From: Gemmatimonadota bacterium
Lineage (GTDB): Bacteria; Latescibacterota; UBA2968; GCA-2709665
DNA: 64,000 nt
Assembly: GCA_028873695.1 (NCBI GenBank)
Contig: JAPPNU010000028.1
Span: forward strand, 248,001-312,000
Direction: 5' to 3'
Shown here: positions 18,253-27,129 of the stretch, one piece after another
How the letters are laid out: every line of letters begins with the position of its first letter
Numbering within the stretch: position 1 is the first letter of the stretch
The notes under the pieces: generated by a model
What the model saw: the letters and a program-made list of their open reading frames with translations, nothing else
Database searches by the model: none
Told to the model about the DNA's origin: nothing
Translations under genes and position numbers: made by a program

Positions 18253-18432
18253 TTGGACTGGCAATCTGCAGTTGCAGTTGGCCTCGCGGTCGCCTGCGGA
18301 TCCTGGGCGGCGTGGAAATTCGTCAGTCCGTTCCTGGCGGAATCCGCGGGCTGTAACGGTTGCGGGGACGGCGGCCGGCCGGACGCATCGCGACAATCGC
18401 TCCTCGACATCGAAGATCCGCCTTCGGTATGA
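18253..18432 (+). CDS. FeoB-associated Cys-rich membrane peptide
   Basis: 59 residues starting at a TTG one base after the feoB stop. An N-terminal hydrophobic stretch (SAVAVGLAVACGSWAAWKFV) is followed by a short CNGCG motif and an acidic tail. This is the layout of the FeoB-associated Cys-rich membrane protein family (FeoC-like position, C-G-x-C cluster), which commonly follows feoB. No separate ribosome site is needed given translational coupling. It is short and has a rare start codon, so automated gene finding may skip it. Role in iron transfer or FeoB stability is inferred from position. Confidence 0.75.
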   Translation: MDWQSAVAVGLAVACGSWAAWKFVSPFLAESAGCNGCGDGGRPDASRQSLLDIEDPPSV

Positions 18433-18465
18433 ACGCGCCTGAATGTCGATGGCTTCCGCGACCCG

Positions 18466-18498
18466 CCGACCCCGAAGCGCCGGGGCGCGGTTTTTTTT
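18466..18498 (+). terminator. Rho-independent terminator of the feoA-feoB operon
   Basis: GC-rich stem (CCCCG with CGGGG, extended by CCG/CGG with a small bulge) followed by eight T residues at 18491-18498. Confidence 0.8.
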
Positions 18499-18519
18499 AT
18501 CCGGCGAAACAGAAAACGC

Positions 18520-18548
18520 TTGCGCAAACGATTGAAATACTTTAATCT
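18520..18548 (+). promoter_or_regulatory. Candidate sigma70 promoter for the 18650 gene
   Basis: TTGCGC (18520-18525) and TAATCT (18543-18548) with a 17-base spacer, just after the feo operon terminator and about 100 bases upstream of the next start codon. Confidence 0.45.
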
Positions 18549-18649
18549 CATTTTCGTTCAAAATCCGGTTTACGTGTTGCCAGACGATTCGGTATGCCCT
18601 CTTGTGCAGGGGTATGGCACGTTCGTCAATTAAAATGGGGGAGTCCACA

Positions 18650-19216
18650 GTGCGTTTTGTTTTAACGATTTCGGCCGGCGTCTTCGTGGGTCTGTCGCTG
18701 TTCGATGCACCGTCCGTCGATGCCAAAGCGAAAAAGCTGGACGACAAATCACTCTCCATGGCCAGGCAACTCGCCAAAGACCGGGAAGCGGCGTTTTCCG
18801 GCGAAGAAGCCATGCCGCTGAATGAATTCCACCAGGGATGGAAACTGCTTGCCGCGCGACTGGCCGAATTGTATGCCGGCCATGAGGTGCGGGTCAACAA
18901 GGTAGGCGCTCACGTCAGATTCAGGATGGGGTTCAGCCATCTGGCCTATATGGGCCTGAAGGTGCACACGCGCGTCACGCCGCTGAGTCCTTCGCCGGGT
19001 GAGTTGGTGGCGGGTTATCCCTTTCTTCAGGAACTGGTTTTGGACGGCAGCTTTTATCCGGGCGGTCAAAGGTTTCCTCTGAAGATGAAGGAACTGCTCC
19101 AGATCGAACCGCAAATGGTCGCGGCACTCCGCGAGTCGATCGACGGGTGGGAAAAGAAGTACAGGGATAGGTTTGAAAAGGACTATCCCGTCAAATCGGC
19201 GAAAAAGATGCAGTGA
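18650..19216 (+). CDS. Exported protein of unknown function
   Basis: 188 residues with a classical signal peptide (about residues 1-21, cut after SVDA). The mature part is a basic alpha/beta domain with LNEFHQGWKLLAARLAEL, then a beta-rich middle (VRFRMGFSHLAYMGLKVH) and a helical Lys-rich end. GTG start with GGGGGAG eight bases ahead; the open frame begins 48 bases earlier, without a ribosome site. No family recognised. It stands alone between two terminators inside the Feo locus, so a link to iron is possible but unproven. Confidence 0.65.
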   Translation: MRFVLTISAGVFVGLSLFDAPSVDAKAKKLDDKSLSMARQLAKDREAAFSGEEAMPLNEFHQGWKLLAARLAELYAGHEVRVNKVGAHVRFRMGFSHLAYMGLKVHTRVTPLSPSPGELVAGYPFLQELVLDGSFYPGGQRFPLKMKELLQIEPQMVAALRESIDGWEKKYRDRFEKDYPVKSAKKMQ

Positions 19217-19249
19217 GTCGCAAGACGCGCGCTCTAAATGGGTTGTTGA

Positions 19250-19281
19250 AAAAGGCGACACCGCTCCCGGCGTCGCCTTTT
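19250..19281 (+). terminator. Rho-independent terminator
   Basis: AAAAGGCGAC (19250-19259) pairs perfectly with GTCGCCTTTT (19272-19281) around a 12-base loop, 30 bases after the stop of the exported protein gene. Confidence 0.8.
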
Positions 19282-19458
19282 CGCTGTACAGATCGGTCGA
19301 ACGACATCATAACGGGCGTGCCGAAATCTCCGACGTACGCGTGGGCTATCGGCTGTGCGCCGCGTTCGCTCCGTTGCATTTTAGGCAGGTATATCCTGCC
19401 CGCGAAGTCTCCGATGGCGTGAACCGCGGCTTGCCGGCGCTTCCAGGGCCGATTAAGC

Positions 19459-19501
19459 TTGACAATTTCGGCATGTAATCTTAGATTTAGATATGGCTAA
19501 A
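19459..19501 (+). promoter_or_regulatory. Promoter with DtxR/MntR-like operator ahead of the second Feo operon
   Basis: -35 TTGACA (19459-19464), 17-base spacer, -10 TAGATT (19482-19487). Overlapping the -10 and start region is the inverted repeat TTTAG-N6-CTAAA (19486-19501), similar in form to DtxR/MntR boxes (TTAG...CTAA half sites). Its position would block transcription when occupied. Site and promoter are seen in the sequence; which regulator binds is inferred. Confidence 0.5.
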
Positions 19502-19547
19502 TATTTTTTTATCTTTGGATAATTGATGTCGGCAACAGGAAAATCGA

Positions 19548-20573
19548 ATGATTGAACCCCTCACGGCGCTTCTGGGCGCAGCAGTCACGCTGGGTTGCGC
19601 GTGGTTTCTATTCCGGCCGGGCTCGGGTTACTTCTGGCGCTGGCGGCAGGCCAGGCGGCTGACCGAGCGGGTCCTGACGGAAGATCTGCTCAAACACATC
19701 TATAATTGCGAATATCAGCACCAGATCGCAACGGTCGAAAGCCTCTCCGGCGCGCTGGGGATTCCGCCCGGCCGTGCGTCCGACCTGCTGGTACGTGCGG
19801 GTGTCCGCGGTCTGACCGTATCCGACGGCGGCAGCGCCGGACTGACGACGCAGGGACGTGATTATGCGCTTCGCATCCTTCGGGTACACCGTCTCTGGGA
19901 GCACTATCTGGCTGAGGAGACCGGGGTGGCGGCCGCGGACTGGCACAGCGAGGCGGAACGCCGCGAGCACGATATGTCCTCCGAGGACGTGGAACGGCTG
20001 GACCGGAGGATGGGGTATCCCGTCTACGACCCGCACGGGGACCCGATTCCCACCGGAGCCGGAGATATCGCGCCGAAACGCGGGACCCACCTGACGGAAC
20101 ACCCCGTTGGCGTTTCTGCGTTGATCGTACACATCGAAGACGAGCCGGAGCCCGTCTACGCCCAGCTGGCGGCGGAAGGACTGCACGTCGGAATGCGGAT
20201 CGAGCTGATCGAGGTCCTCCCCCAGCGCGTGCGTTTCTGGGCGGACGGAGAAGAACACGTTCTGGCGCCGGTACTGGCCGACCATATCTCCGTCACCGCC
20301 GTATCCGACGGAGCGGACGCCGAAGCGGCCGACGAACTGCTGTCCGGCCTCAAACAGGGCGAAATCGGCCACGTCGTCGGGCTGTCCAGGTCCTGCCGCG
20401 GCCTGGAACGGCGTCGGCTGATGGACCTGGGCATCCTTCCGGGCACACGTATTCAGGTGGAGATGCGCAGCCCCTCCGGGGATCCCACTGCGTACCGGAT
20501 ACGCGGCACAACCATCGCGCTTCGAAAGGAGCAGGCAGGTCAGGTCCAAATCCGGGTGCAGCTCGTGGAATGA
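19548..20573 (+). CDS. Membrane-anchored DtxR-family regulator with FeoA domains
   Basis: 341 residues in an unusual order: an N-terminal membrane helix (about 5-22), a linker, a winged helix (about 40-105), the DtxR metal/dimer domain (about 106-165), then two SH3-like domains, of which the last (about 263-340, [19 protein letters not shown]) is a clear FeoA domain. Metal residues by alignment to DtxR: H114, E118, H133, E137, E140, H141; the Cys of iron-type DtxR is Glu137, as in Mn-type MntR. It is followed after 52 bases by the split feoB genes. It probably links metal sensing, or FeoB contact, with control at the membrane. Confidence 0.8.
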   Translation: MIEPLTALLGAAVTLGCAWFLFRPGSGYFWRWRQARRLTERVLTEDLLKHIYNCEYQHQIATVESLSGALGIPPGRASDLLVRAGVRGLTVSDGGSAGLTTQGRDYALRILRVHRLWEHYLAEETGVAAADWHSEAERREHDMSSEDVERLDRRMGYPVYDPHGDPIPTGAGDIAPKRGTHLTEHPVGVSALIVHIEDEPEPVYAQLAAEGLHVGMRIELIEVLPQRVRFWADGEEHVLAPVLADHISVTAVSDGADAEAADELLSGLKQGEIGHVVGLSRSCRGLERRRLMDLGILPGTRIQVEMRSPSGDPTAYRIRGTTIALRKEQAGQVQIRVQLVE

Positions 20574-20625
20574 ACGACTGTCATTTGCCACTCCCGCGCG
20601 TTCGGAATCGGATGGAGCGTTCAAT

Positions 20626-21429
20626 ATGGAACTGCAGACAACGGTCGAAGGTTGCGAGGCCTGCCCGGCGCATCATTCGGGCAATCTGACCAGGCTCGGC
20701 GTGAATATGGCGAACTGGGATTTTGTCGTGGCGCTGGCGGGAAATCCGAATACTGGGAAGAGTACGGTATTCAATGCCCTCACCGGATTGCGTCAACATA
20801 CCGGAAACTGGCCCGGCAAAACGGTCGTGCGGGCAGAAGGCGGCTTCGCGTTCGGCGGCCACCGGTACAAGCTTGTGGACCTTCCGGGGACCTATTCTCT
20901 CCTGTCCACCAGTCTCGACGAAGAGGTGGCGAGGGATTTTATCCTGTTCGGAAGGCCGGACGTCACGGTGGTCGTCGTGGACGCGGCTCGGCTGGAGCGG
21001 AATCTGAACCTGGTCCTTCAGGTTCTGGAGATAACCGACCGCGCGGTGGTGTGTCTGAACCTGATGGACGAAGCAAAACGGCAGGGACTGTGCGTGGACG
21101 AACGACGACTGGCGCGGGATCTGGGCGTTCCGGTGGTGCCGGCCGCGGCGCGCCGCGGGGAGGGCATGCCTGAGTTGACGCGGGTATTGAGCGACGTGGC
21201 GACCGGCCGGACGGTCTGCAGGCCGCAACGTATACGAAACGAGCCGCCGGCATTGAGGAAGGCCGTCGGCAAGCTGACGGCTCAGCTTGAGGAAGCGTTT
21301 CCGAATGTACCGAATTCACGCTGGGTGGCGCTTCGGTTGCTGGAAGGGGACACGCGAATCGTGGAAGCGGTGAGTTCCGGAGAGCTTGGTGACCTGAACC
21401 GAACGCGGGAAGAGGAGGCTATGGCGTGA
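20626..21429 (+). CDS. feoB: FeoB GTPase half (split FeoB, N-terminal part)
   Basis: 267 residues comprising only the FeoB cytosolic domain: G1 [23 protein letters not shown] (G2 region), G3 DLPGTYS, G4 NLMD, and a C-terminal helical regulator part. An N-terminal extension holds two Cys (CEACPAHH). It ends in ATGGCGTGAATGA, so its stop overlaps the next start by four bases (21426-21429), a translational-coupling arrangement. No membrane helices are present. A frameshift of a single gene is less likely because the junction falls between domains and both ends look natural. Confidence 0.88.
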   Translation: MELQTTVEGCEACPAHHSGNLTRLGVNMANWDFVVALAGNPNTGKSTVFNALTGLRQHTGNWPGKTVVRAEGGFAFGGHRYKLVDLPGTYSLLSTSLDEEVARDFILFGRPDVTVVVVDAARLERNLNLVLQVLEITDRAVVCLNLMDEAKRQGLCVDERRLARDLGVPVVPAAARRGEGMPELTRVLSDVATGRTVCRPQRIRNEPPALRKAVGKLTAQLEEAFPNVPNSRWVALRLLEGDTRIVEAVSSGELGDLNRTREEEAMA

Positions 21430-22862
21430 ATGACACGACCGCAAATCAGCACCCCGACGAGCTGATTCGTCTGGCGGCAAAGCTCCGATGGGAAGTGGGC
21501 TCCAATTTCCACGATTCATTAATGGAAACGCTCTATGCAAACGCAGCACAGATCGCAGATCGCGCCGTCACCCGAACCGGGGAAGCAGCCCGGTTCGATC
21601 TGGACCGGACGATCGACCGGCTGGTAACGAGCCGCTGGCTGGGCTTCCCCATCATGCTGGCCCTGCTGACGCTCGTATTCTGGCTGACAATTGAGGGCGC
21701 GAACCTGCCGTCCGCGATGCTGGCGGGCCTGCTGATCGACTCCATTCATCCGATGTTGAAGTCTGCGGCCGCGGCAATTGGCGTGCCGTGGTGGCTCGAC
21801 GGTCTGCTGGTGGACGGCGTCTATCTGGCGATGGCGTGGGTGGTCAGCGTCATGTTGCCTCCCATGGCGATTTTCTTTCCGTTGTTCACGCTTCTGGAAG
21901 ACTTCGGCTATCTGCCCCGGGTGGCGTTCAATCTGGACAAGTGGTTCAAAAAGGCGGGCGCGCACGGGAAGCAGGCGCTGACGATGAGTATGGGATTCGG
22001 CTGCAATGCCGCAGCGATCGTCTCCACACGGGTAATCGACAGTCCGAGAGAACGTCTCATTGCCATCATTACGAACAACTTCTCTCTCTGCAATGGACGG
22101 TGGCCCACCCAGATATTGGTGGCTACAATATTCATAGGAGGTCTGGCGCCCGCCCATTTCGCCGGCCTGGTTTCGGCCGGGGCCGTCGTGGCCGTCGCCG
22201 TGCTTGGGGTACTGCTTTCTTTTTTTGTATCGTGGGGGCTTTCCAGGTCGGTTCTCCGGGGCGAAGCATCCGCCTTCAGCCTGGAACTTCCGCCGTATCG
22301 TCCGCCTCGCGTTCTGCAGACCGTTTATACGTCCATCATTGACAGAACGCTGATCGTGCTGTGGCGTGCGGTGATCTTCGCCGTTCCCGCCGGCGCGGTG
22401 ATCTGGCTGAGCTCCAATATCCTTGTCGGAGGGCGGAGCCTCGCCGAGCATTTTATCGACTGGAGCCAGCCGTTCGGGCTGCTGATTGGCTTGAACGGCG
22501 TAATCCTGCTGGCCTACGTGATCGCAATCCCTGCGAACGAAATCGTGATTCCCACCATTCTGATGTTGACGGTATTGAGCGCACGGTTGACCGGGCTGGG
22601 AGAAGGCGCCGGTGTGATGTTTGAACTGGACTCCGACGCCGCGGTAGCGCAGATTTTCGCTTCCGGAGGATGGACCCTGCTTACGGCCGTAAACCTTATG
22701 TTGTTCAGTCTGGTGCATAACCCGTGTTCCACCACCATATATACCATCTGGAAGGAAACAAGAAGCGCCAAATGGACGTCCGTCTCGTCGTTGCTTCCCG
22801 TGGGAATGGGTTTCCTGCTCTGTTTTCTGGTGGCGCAGATCTGGAGGTTGTTGTCCGGATGA
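21426..22862 (+). CDS. feoB: FeoB membrane half (split FeoB, C-terminal part)
   Basis: 478 residues holding the FeoB transmembrane and Gate domains without a GTPase. A soluble N-terminal helix region (about 70 residues) precedes roughly ten membrane helices; landmarks are [27 protein letters not shown], and near the end [19 protein letters not shown] with a conserved Cys. Together with the overlapping upstream gene it makes a complete Fe2+ (or Mn2+) transporter. The intact FeoB at 16017 is a distant paralogue, not a duplicate. Confidence 0.88.
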   Translation: MNDTTANQHPDELIRLAAKLRWEVGSNFHDSLMETLYANAAQIADRAVTRTGEAARFDLDRTIDRLVTSRWLGFPIMLALLTLVFWLTIEGANLPSAMLAGLLIDSIHPMLKSAAAAIGVPWWLDGLLVDGVYLAMAWVVSVMLPPMAIFFPLFTLLEDFGYLPRVAFNLDKWFKKAGAHGKQALTMSMGFGCNAAAIVSTRVIDSPRERLIAIITNNFSLCNGRWPTQILVATIFIGGLAPAHFAGLVSAGAVVAVAVLGVLLSFFVSWGLSRSVLRGEASAFSLELPPYRPPRVLQTVYTSIIDRTLIVLWRAVIFAVPAGAVIWLSSNILVGGRSLAEHFIDWSQPFGLLIGLNGVILLAYVIAIPANEIVIPTILMLTVLSARLTGLGEGAGVMFELDSDAAVAQIFASGGWTLLTAVNLMLFSLVHNPCSTTIYTIWKETRSAKWTSVSSLLPVGMGFLLCFLVAQIWRLLSG

Positions 22863-22973
22863 GGGAAATTCATGTCCCGGCCGGTCTTCGTGGATGCGGT
22901 TTCCCGGCTGTCGTTGCCGGCGCAACCCCCCAGTCTCAGATATTCGCGCAGGATTGCCAGCGAAAGGAAACAC

Positions 22974-23651
22974 ATGCTTAGTCAGGCCGCACAGGACTAT
23001 CTGAAGTCCATCTACAAGTTGCAGCATGGGCATGAACCCCGGGCCACCGTGAATACTTCGATGGTTGCGGAGCGGATGGAGGTGGCGGCCGCTTCCGCAA
23101 CGAATATGATCAAGAAGCTGGCTGAAATGAACCTCGTTCAGCATACGCCCTATCAGGGTGTCGAACTCACGCCGGCGGGAGAAGCGGTTGCCCTGGAAGT
23201 CTTGAGGCATCACCGATTGCTCGAGCTGTACCTCGCGGACGCATTGGGCTACGATTGGGATGAAGTCGACGCTGAGGCCGACAGACTCGAGCACGTGATT
23301 TCTGAGGAATTCGAGGACAAAATCGACAGGGTACTGGGTCATCCCACAACCGATCCGCACGGCGCGCCCATTCCAACAAAAGACGGAAATATAGAAAATA
23401 CGGATTGCGTCCCTCTCACGCAGGTGAAACCCGGTGAGGCGGTCGTGATCGTACAGGTGAACGACCAGAGTCCCGAGATGCTCAGGTATCTGGGCGCGCT
23501 GGGATTGCGGCCGGGCGTGACGCTGTTTGTTCAGGAGAAGGCGCCTTTCAACGGCCCGATGACCATTGAACTGGACGGAGACACCCAGCACGTGGTGGGA
23601 GTCAGCGTGTCGGACAGCATATACGTGACCGTCACGGACCAGAGTACATGA
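22974..23651 (+). CDS. DtxR/MntR-family metalloregulator with FeoA-like domain
   Basis: 225 residues with the full DtxR plan: winged helix (about 1-70), metal/dimer domain (about 71-140), and a C-terminal SH3/FeoA-like domain (about 155-225). Residues at the metal sites by alignment: D8, H80, E84, D99, D103, E106, H107. The position that is Cys in iron sensors is Asp103. The start at 22974 (MLSQAAQDYLKSIY) has AAAGGAAA ahead and fits the family N terminus; the frame is open 34 codons further left. It closes the second Feo operon; its stop overlaps the next gene by four bases. Confidence 0.85.
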   Translation: MLSQAAQDYLKSIYKLQHGHEPRATVNTSMVAERMEVAAASATNMIKKLAEMNLVQHTPYQGVELTPAGEAVALEVLRHHRLLELYLADALGYDWDEVDAEADRLEHVISEEFEDKIDRVLGHPTTDPHGAPIPTKDGNIENTDCVPLTQVKPGEAVVIVQVNDQSPEMLRYLGALGLRPGVTLFVQEKAPFNGPMTIELDGDTQHVVGVSVSDSIYVTVTDQST

Positions 23652-26155
23652 ACTCCGCCGCGGCGGCGCAACCGCCGTTCAGTCCGGATTCGGTGTCAGG
23701 GGGGCACAGGTTGAATACATCCACGAATTGGCGAATCCTTGTCGTCATCGTCTCATTCCTTATCGGCGGGGTCCGGGCAAGCGCCGGGACGCCGCCCGAT
23801 TTGTCTCCGGTTCCGCGCATAACGGAGGCTGAACTCTTCAACCGGGCGGCCGCGATCTTCAGGCCCGATCTCTTACCGGCGGAGAGTCCGTATTTCCACG
23901 AGCGCGCGGTCTGCGGAACACCGGTTATCATGGCTCTGGCCGCCCGATGGCCCGGCCTGAGCGAGGAAACGCATCAGGCGTTCGCCCAGGTTTTTCAGCG
24001 TCCGGCGACGACGGACAGCCTGGTATCTCCGGGAGGACGCTTCCGCGTCCACTACGATACCAGGGGCCGGCATTCCGTCTCGACGGTCGACGCAAACCGG
24101 AACCGCGTGCCTGACTACGTCGAGGAAGTCGCGGCCACGTTCGACGCGGTGTGGTCGCTTCAGGTCCGAAACCTGGGGTACCGGGACCCGCTGGACGACG
24201 GCGACGGACTGTTCGATGTGTACATACGGCAACTGGGCACGTCCGGCGTGTATGGGCAGACCTTTCCCAACAGTCTCCGTGTTCCGGTAACGTCCGCCTA
24301 TCTGACGGTCGACAACGACTACACGGACCGGATTTACGCGACCCGGGGTCTTGACGGCCTTCACGTGACCGTAGCGCACGAGTTCTTCCATGCCATACAA
24401 TTCGCGTACAATGCGCGAGACTTGACGTGGTGGCACGAAGCCACCGCGACCTGGATGGAAGACGTGGCTTACGACGATGTGAACGATTATTTCCAGTACA
24501 CACGATTCGTTCTGGATTCGCCGACCGTTGCCCTGGACTGGCAGCCCAATCTACAGGACGGACACCAGTACGGAGCCTGCATCTACGCCCATTACCTGGA
24601 TCAGGTCTTCGGAAGAAGGACCATTCGGGAGACGTGGGAGGGGTTGGGGGAACGCAACACAACCTCGTACGATATCGGAAAACTGAGTCCGTCCGTTCCC
24701 ACCGGCGGTTTTGCGGGGACGCTGCCCGGTTACGTCGTCTGGAATTATTTCACGGGGACCCGGTCTCGAGATGGGTTTTACGAAGAGGGCGTTTTTTATC
24801 AGCCCGCGGCGTCGGTCAGAACGGTTTCGATGGGATCGGGCGGCCAGGCATCCGGTACCGGTACGGTGGACCATCTGGCTGCCGACTACGTTCAGGTGGT
24901 GACGGAGGGGCTGCGGGGCGGCCTTCGAGCCGACTTCAGTCTGGCCGGCGAGGGTAGCTGGCAGTTCTGGGCCATGCTGATCGATACCGATGGGGTCGGC
25001 ATGCTGCGGCCCGTCCGATCCAGGTTGGAGATCCCGAACGCGGGACAATACGACCAAATCGTGTTTTTACCCATATCGGACGCGCTGGAAGGGCAGGATT
25101 TCGATTACGAGTATTCGATCTCCGCGGTCGAATCAGTGGACGGCGAAACCCGTCCCCTCAGGTTGACGGTTGGTGAAAGCAGACTTCCCGTGGTACGACT
25201 CGGCGTTCATGCAGACCGGGCGACCGTTCGTGCGGACGGCGCCGAAGGCCGGCCGGTCACGTGGAACGTTGCTCGCGCCAGTGGCAGCAGGGCGATTAAC
25301 GTGACCGGACAGGCGGAGTCTTCATCATTCACCACGGCGACGGATTCGATCGAAATCGCGGCGGTCGGAACCGGCACGACCGTCGTACAGGTTTCGGCAA
25401 CGGGGGCAGGCACCACGCCCTCCGTCGCGTGGGCCGTCTTCGGTCAGACCCTCACGGGAAATCTGCCGCCGGTGGTGGCCGCGATTTCCGATACAACCAT
25501 AGCGGAAGGGCAAACGCTGTCGATTCTTGTCAATGCGGAAGACGAAGATGGCGACGCACTTGCCTTCTCGTCCGGCAACCTCCCGGCCGGGGCGGTCCTG
25601 GATGAGAATCGCCTGACCTGGACTCCGCGGTTCGATCAGGGCGACCGGACTTACGAAATCCAGCTCCTGGTCAGCGACGGCATCAACCAGGTACGAATCG
25701 ACGTGAACGTACACGTGAAGAATGTCGATCGCGCGCCGGAGATTCGGGAGACCGACCCGGCCCGCGGGATCGTATTCGGCGCCTCGGGGGAGACGGTTCG
25801 GTTCTCGGTGACGGCCGTGGATCCCGACGGGGATGAATTGAGTTTCGCGTGGTCGATTAACGGCGTCTCAGTGGATGAAACGGGGCCGTCGCTGCTCGTG
25901 ACGATTCCCGCCACGGTCGCGGATGACGTGGTCGAGGTCGTGGTATCCGCCGGGCGGAATTCAGTCAACAGGCAATGGACGGTTGGGAAGACTCTGAAAG
26001 GAGATTTCAACGGCGACGGCGCCGTCAACTTTGCGGATTTCATTGCCTTCGCCGGCGCTTTCGGCACGGCGAGTCCGGCATTCGACCTCGACGGTTCGGG
26101 TCTCGTCGACTTCCAGGATTTCATCGTATTTGCGACCTATTTCGGCCTGCCGTGA
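23648..26155 (+). CDS. Secreted metalloprotease (MXAN_6640-like) with Ig-like domains and C-terminal dockerin repeats
   Basis: 835 residues. Signal peptide near residues 22-47 (a TTG at 23711 would start just before it and may be the true start). Zinc-peptidase domain about 150-450, with HEFFH in TVAHEFFHAIQ and a candidate third ligand in WWHEATATWMEDV. Two cadherin/Ig-like repeats follow (each with DEDGDALAF or DPDGDELSF), then a pair of dockerin-type Ca2+ loops at the end (GDFNGDGAVNFADF and FDLDGSGLVDFQDF). Such dockerin-like ends are common in secreted proteins outside cellulosomes. The start overlaps the regulator gene by four bases. Confidence 0.8.
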   Translation: MNSAAAAQPPFSPDSVSGGHRLNTSTNWRILVVIVSFLIGGVRASAGTPPDLSPVPRITEAELFNRAAAIFRPDLLPAESPYFHERAVCGTPVIMALAARWPGLSEETHQAFAQVFQRPATTDSLVSPGGRFRVHYDTRGRHSVSTVDANRNRVPDYVEEVAATFDAVWSLQVRNLGYRDPLDDGDGLFDVYIRQLGTSGVYGQTFPNSLRVPVTSAYLTVDNDYTDRIYATRGLDGLHVTVAHEFFHAIQFAYNARDLTWWHEATATWMEDVAYDDVNDYFQYTRFVLDSPTVALDWQPNLQDGHQYGACIYAHYLDQVFGRRTIRETWEGLGERNTTSYDIGKLSPSVPTGGFAGTLPGYVVWNYFTGTRSRDGFYEEGVFYQPAASVRTVSMGSGGQASGTGTVDHLAADYVQVVTEGLRGGLRADFSLAGEGSWQFWAMLIDTDGVGMLRPVRSRLEIPNAGQYDQIVFLPISDALEGQDFDYEYSISAVESVDGETRPLRLTVGESRLPVVRLGVHADRATVRADGAEGRPVTWNVARASGSRAINVTGQAESSSFTTATDSIEIAAVGTGTTVVQVSATGAGTTPSVAWAVFGQTLTGNLPPVVAAISDTTIAEGQTLSILVNAEDEDGDALAFSSGNLPAGAVLDENRLTWTPRFDQGDRTYEIQLLVSDGINQVRIDVNVHVKNVDRAPEIRETDPARGIVFGASGETVRFSVTAVDPDGDELSFAWSINGVSVDETGPSLLVTIPATVADDVVEVVVSAGRNSVNRQWTVGKTLKGDFNGDGAVNFADFIAFAGAFGTASPAFDLDGSGLVDFQDFIVFATYFGLP

Positions 26156-26277
26156 TCCCGGCGTCCGGTACGTTTCATCCACCGCAAAATCCTTTAATTC
26201 TTGTTTTTATACACCTTTTTGTTAACTTAAACCTCTCGATTCACTGCCAACGTCCATTTCGGCTGGCGGGTGATGGT

Positions 26278-27057
26278 TTGATTGCGCTTCGAACGGAACG
26301 GGAAATGGAGAGAATCCGGGACGCCTGCCGCGTCGTCGGGCTTGCACATCGGGCCCTGCGTGAGTGGGTCCGGCCCGGCGTACCCACCTCCAGACTGGAC
26401 AGGGTCGCGGAGGAATCGATACGGGACCAGGGCGCCGCCCCGGCCTTCAAGGGCTACCAGGGATACCCCGCGGCCACCTGTATTTCAATAAACGAACAGG
26501 TCGTACACGGCATCCCGGGATCCCGGGAACTGAGGGAAGGCGACCTCGTCAGTATTGACATTGGCGCCAGATTAGAAGGGTACTATGGAGACCAGGCGAT
26601 CTCATACGCCATAGGCGACGTGACTCCCGGGATTCGGAGGTTGATAACCGTCACGCGTGAGTCCCTGTTCAGAGGCATTGAGGGGGCACAGGAAGGCCGC
26701 CGGTTGGAGGACGTATGCGGCTCGATCCAGCAGTGGGTGGAGGCGCACGGTTTTTCCGTTGTGCGCCAATTCGTCGGGCACGGCATCGGACGCAGCCTGC
26801 ACGAAGATCCCGCGGTGCCGAACTACGTGCCGCTGGAAAAGAACCCGCGGCTGCGGCGCGGAATCGTCATTGCGATTGAACCCATGGTGAATCTGGGACG
26901 GCCGGAAGTCGTACTTGCGGACGACGGATGGACGGCGTCCGCCAGAGACGGGCTGCCTTCGGCGCATTTCGAGCACGTCGTGGCGGTCACCGATGACGAG
27001 CCGGCGCTTCTGACCATGACCGAAGAGGAGATTTTCGATGGCGTGTACGCCCGTTGA
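26278..27057 (+). CDS. map: Methionine aminopeptidase, type I
   Basis: 259 residues, the usual type Ia length. Removes the initiator Met from nascent proteins. All ligands are visible: H78 (VVHGIP), D94 (SIDIGA), D105 (YYGDQA), H168 (VGHGIG), E201 (IAIEPM) and E232 (HFEHVV). Start chosen at the TTG giving MIALRTEREMERIR, the typical N terminus; the frame is open upstream through the end of the protease gene in another phase, but nothing there belongs to the family. A terminator follows at 27086. Confidence 0.9.
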   Translation: MIALRTEREMERIRDACRVVGLAHRALREWVRPGVPTSRLDRVAEESIRDQGAAPAFKGYQGYPAATCISINEQVVHGIPGSRELREGDLVSIDIGARLEGYYGDQAISYAIGDVTPGIRRLITVTRESLFRGIEGAQEGRRLEDVCGSIQQWVEAHGFSVVRQFVGHGIGRSLHEDPAVPNYVPLEKNPRLRRGIVIAIEPMVNLGRPEVVLADDGWTASARDGLPSAHFEHVVAVTDDEPALLTMTEEEIFDGVYAR

Positions 27058-27085
27058 CGATACGGTAACGTCAGGCGCCTCCGGT

Positions 27086-27114
27086 CCGGCTTCTGAAAGT
27101 CCGGCCCTTTTTTT
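27086..27114 (+). terminator. Rho-independent terminator of map
   Basis: CCGGCTT pairs with AAG-T-CCGG (one bulge) around CTGA, followed by CCC and a run of seven T. Confidence 0.6.
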
Positions 27115-27129
27115 GCCCGGCATCAACTG

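Noticed and set aside
20626..22862. Split feoB as a pseudogene from a frameshift
   Set aside because: Junction falls at the domain boundary with an ATGA overlap and a natural N terminus for the second part; both frames are otherwise intact.
21519..23591. 690-codon open frame on the minus strand opposite the split feoB
   Set aside because: Antisense shadow of a GC-rich gene: composition is His/Arg/Gln-rich low-complexity, no domain, and the plus strand encodes clear FeoB and DtxR motifs.
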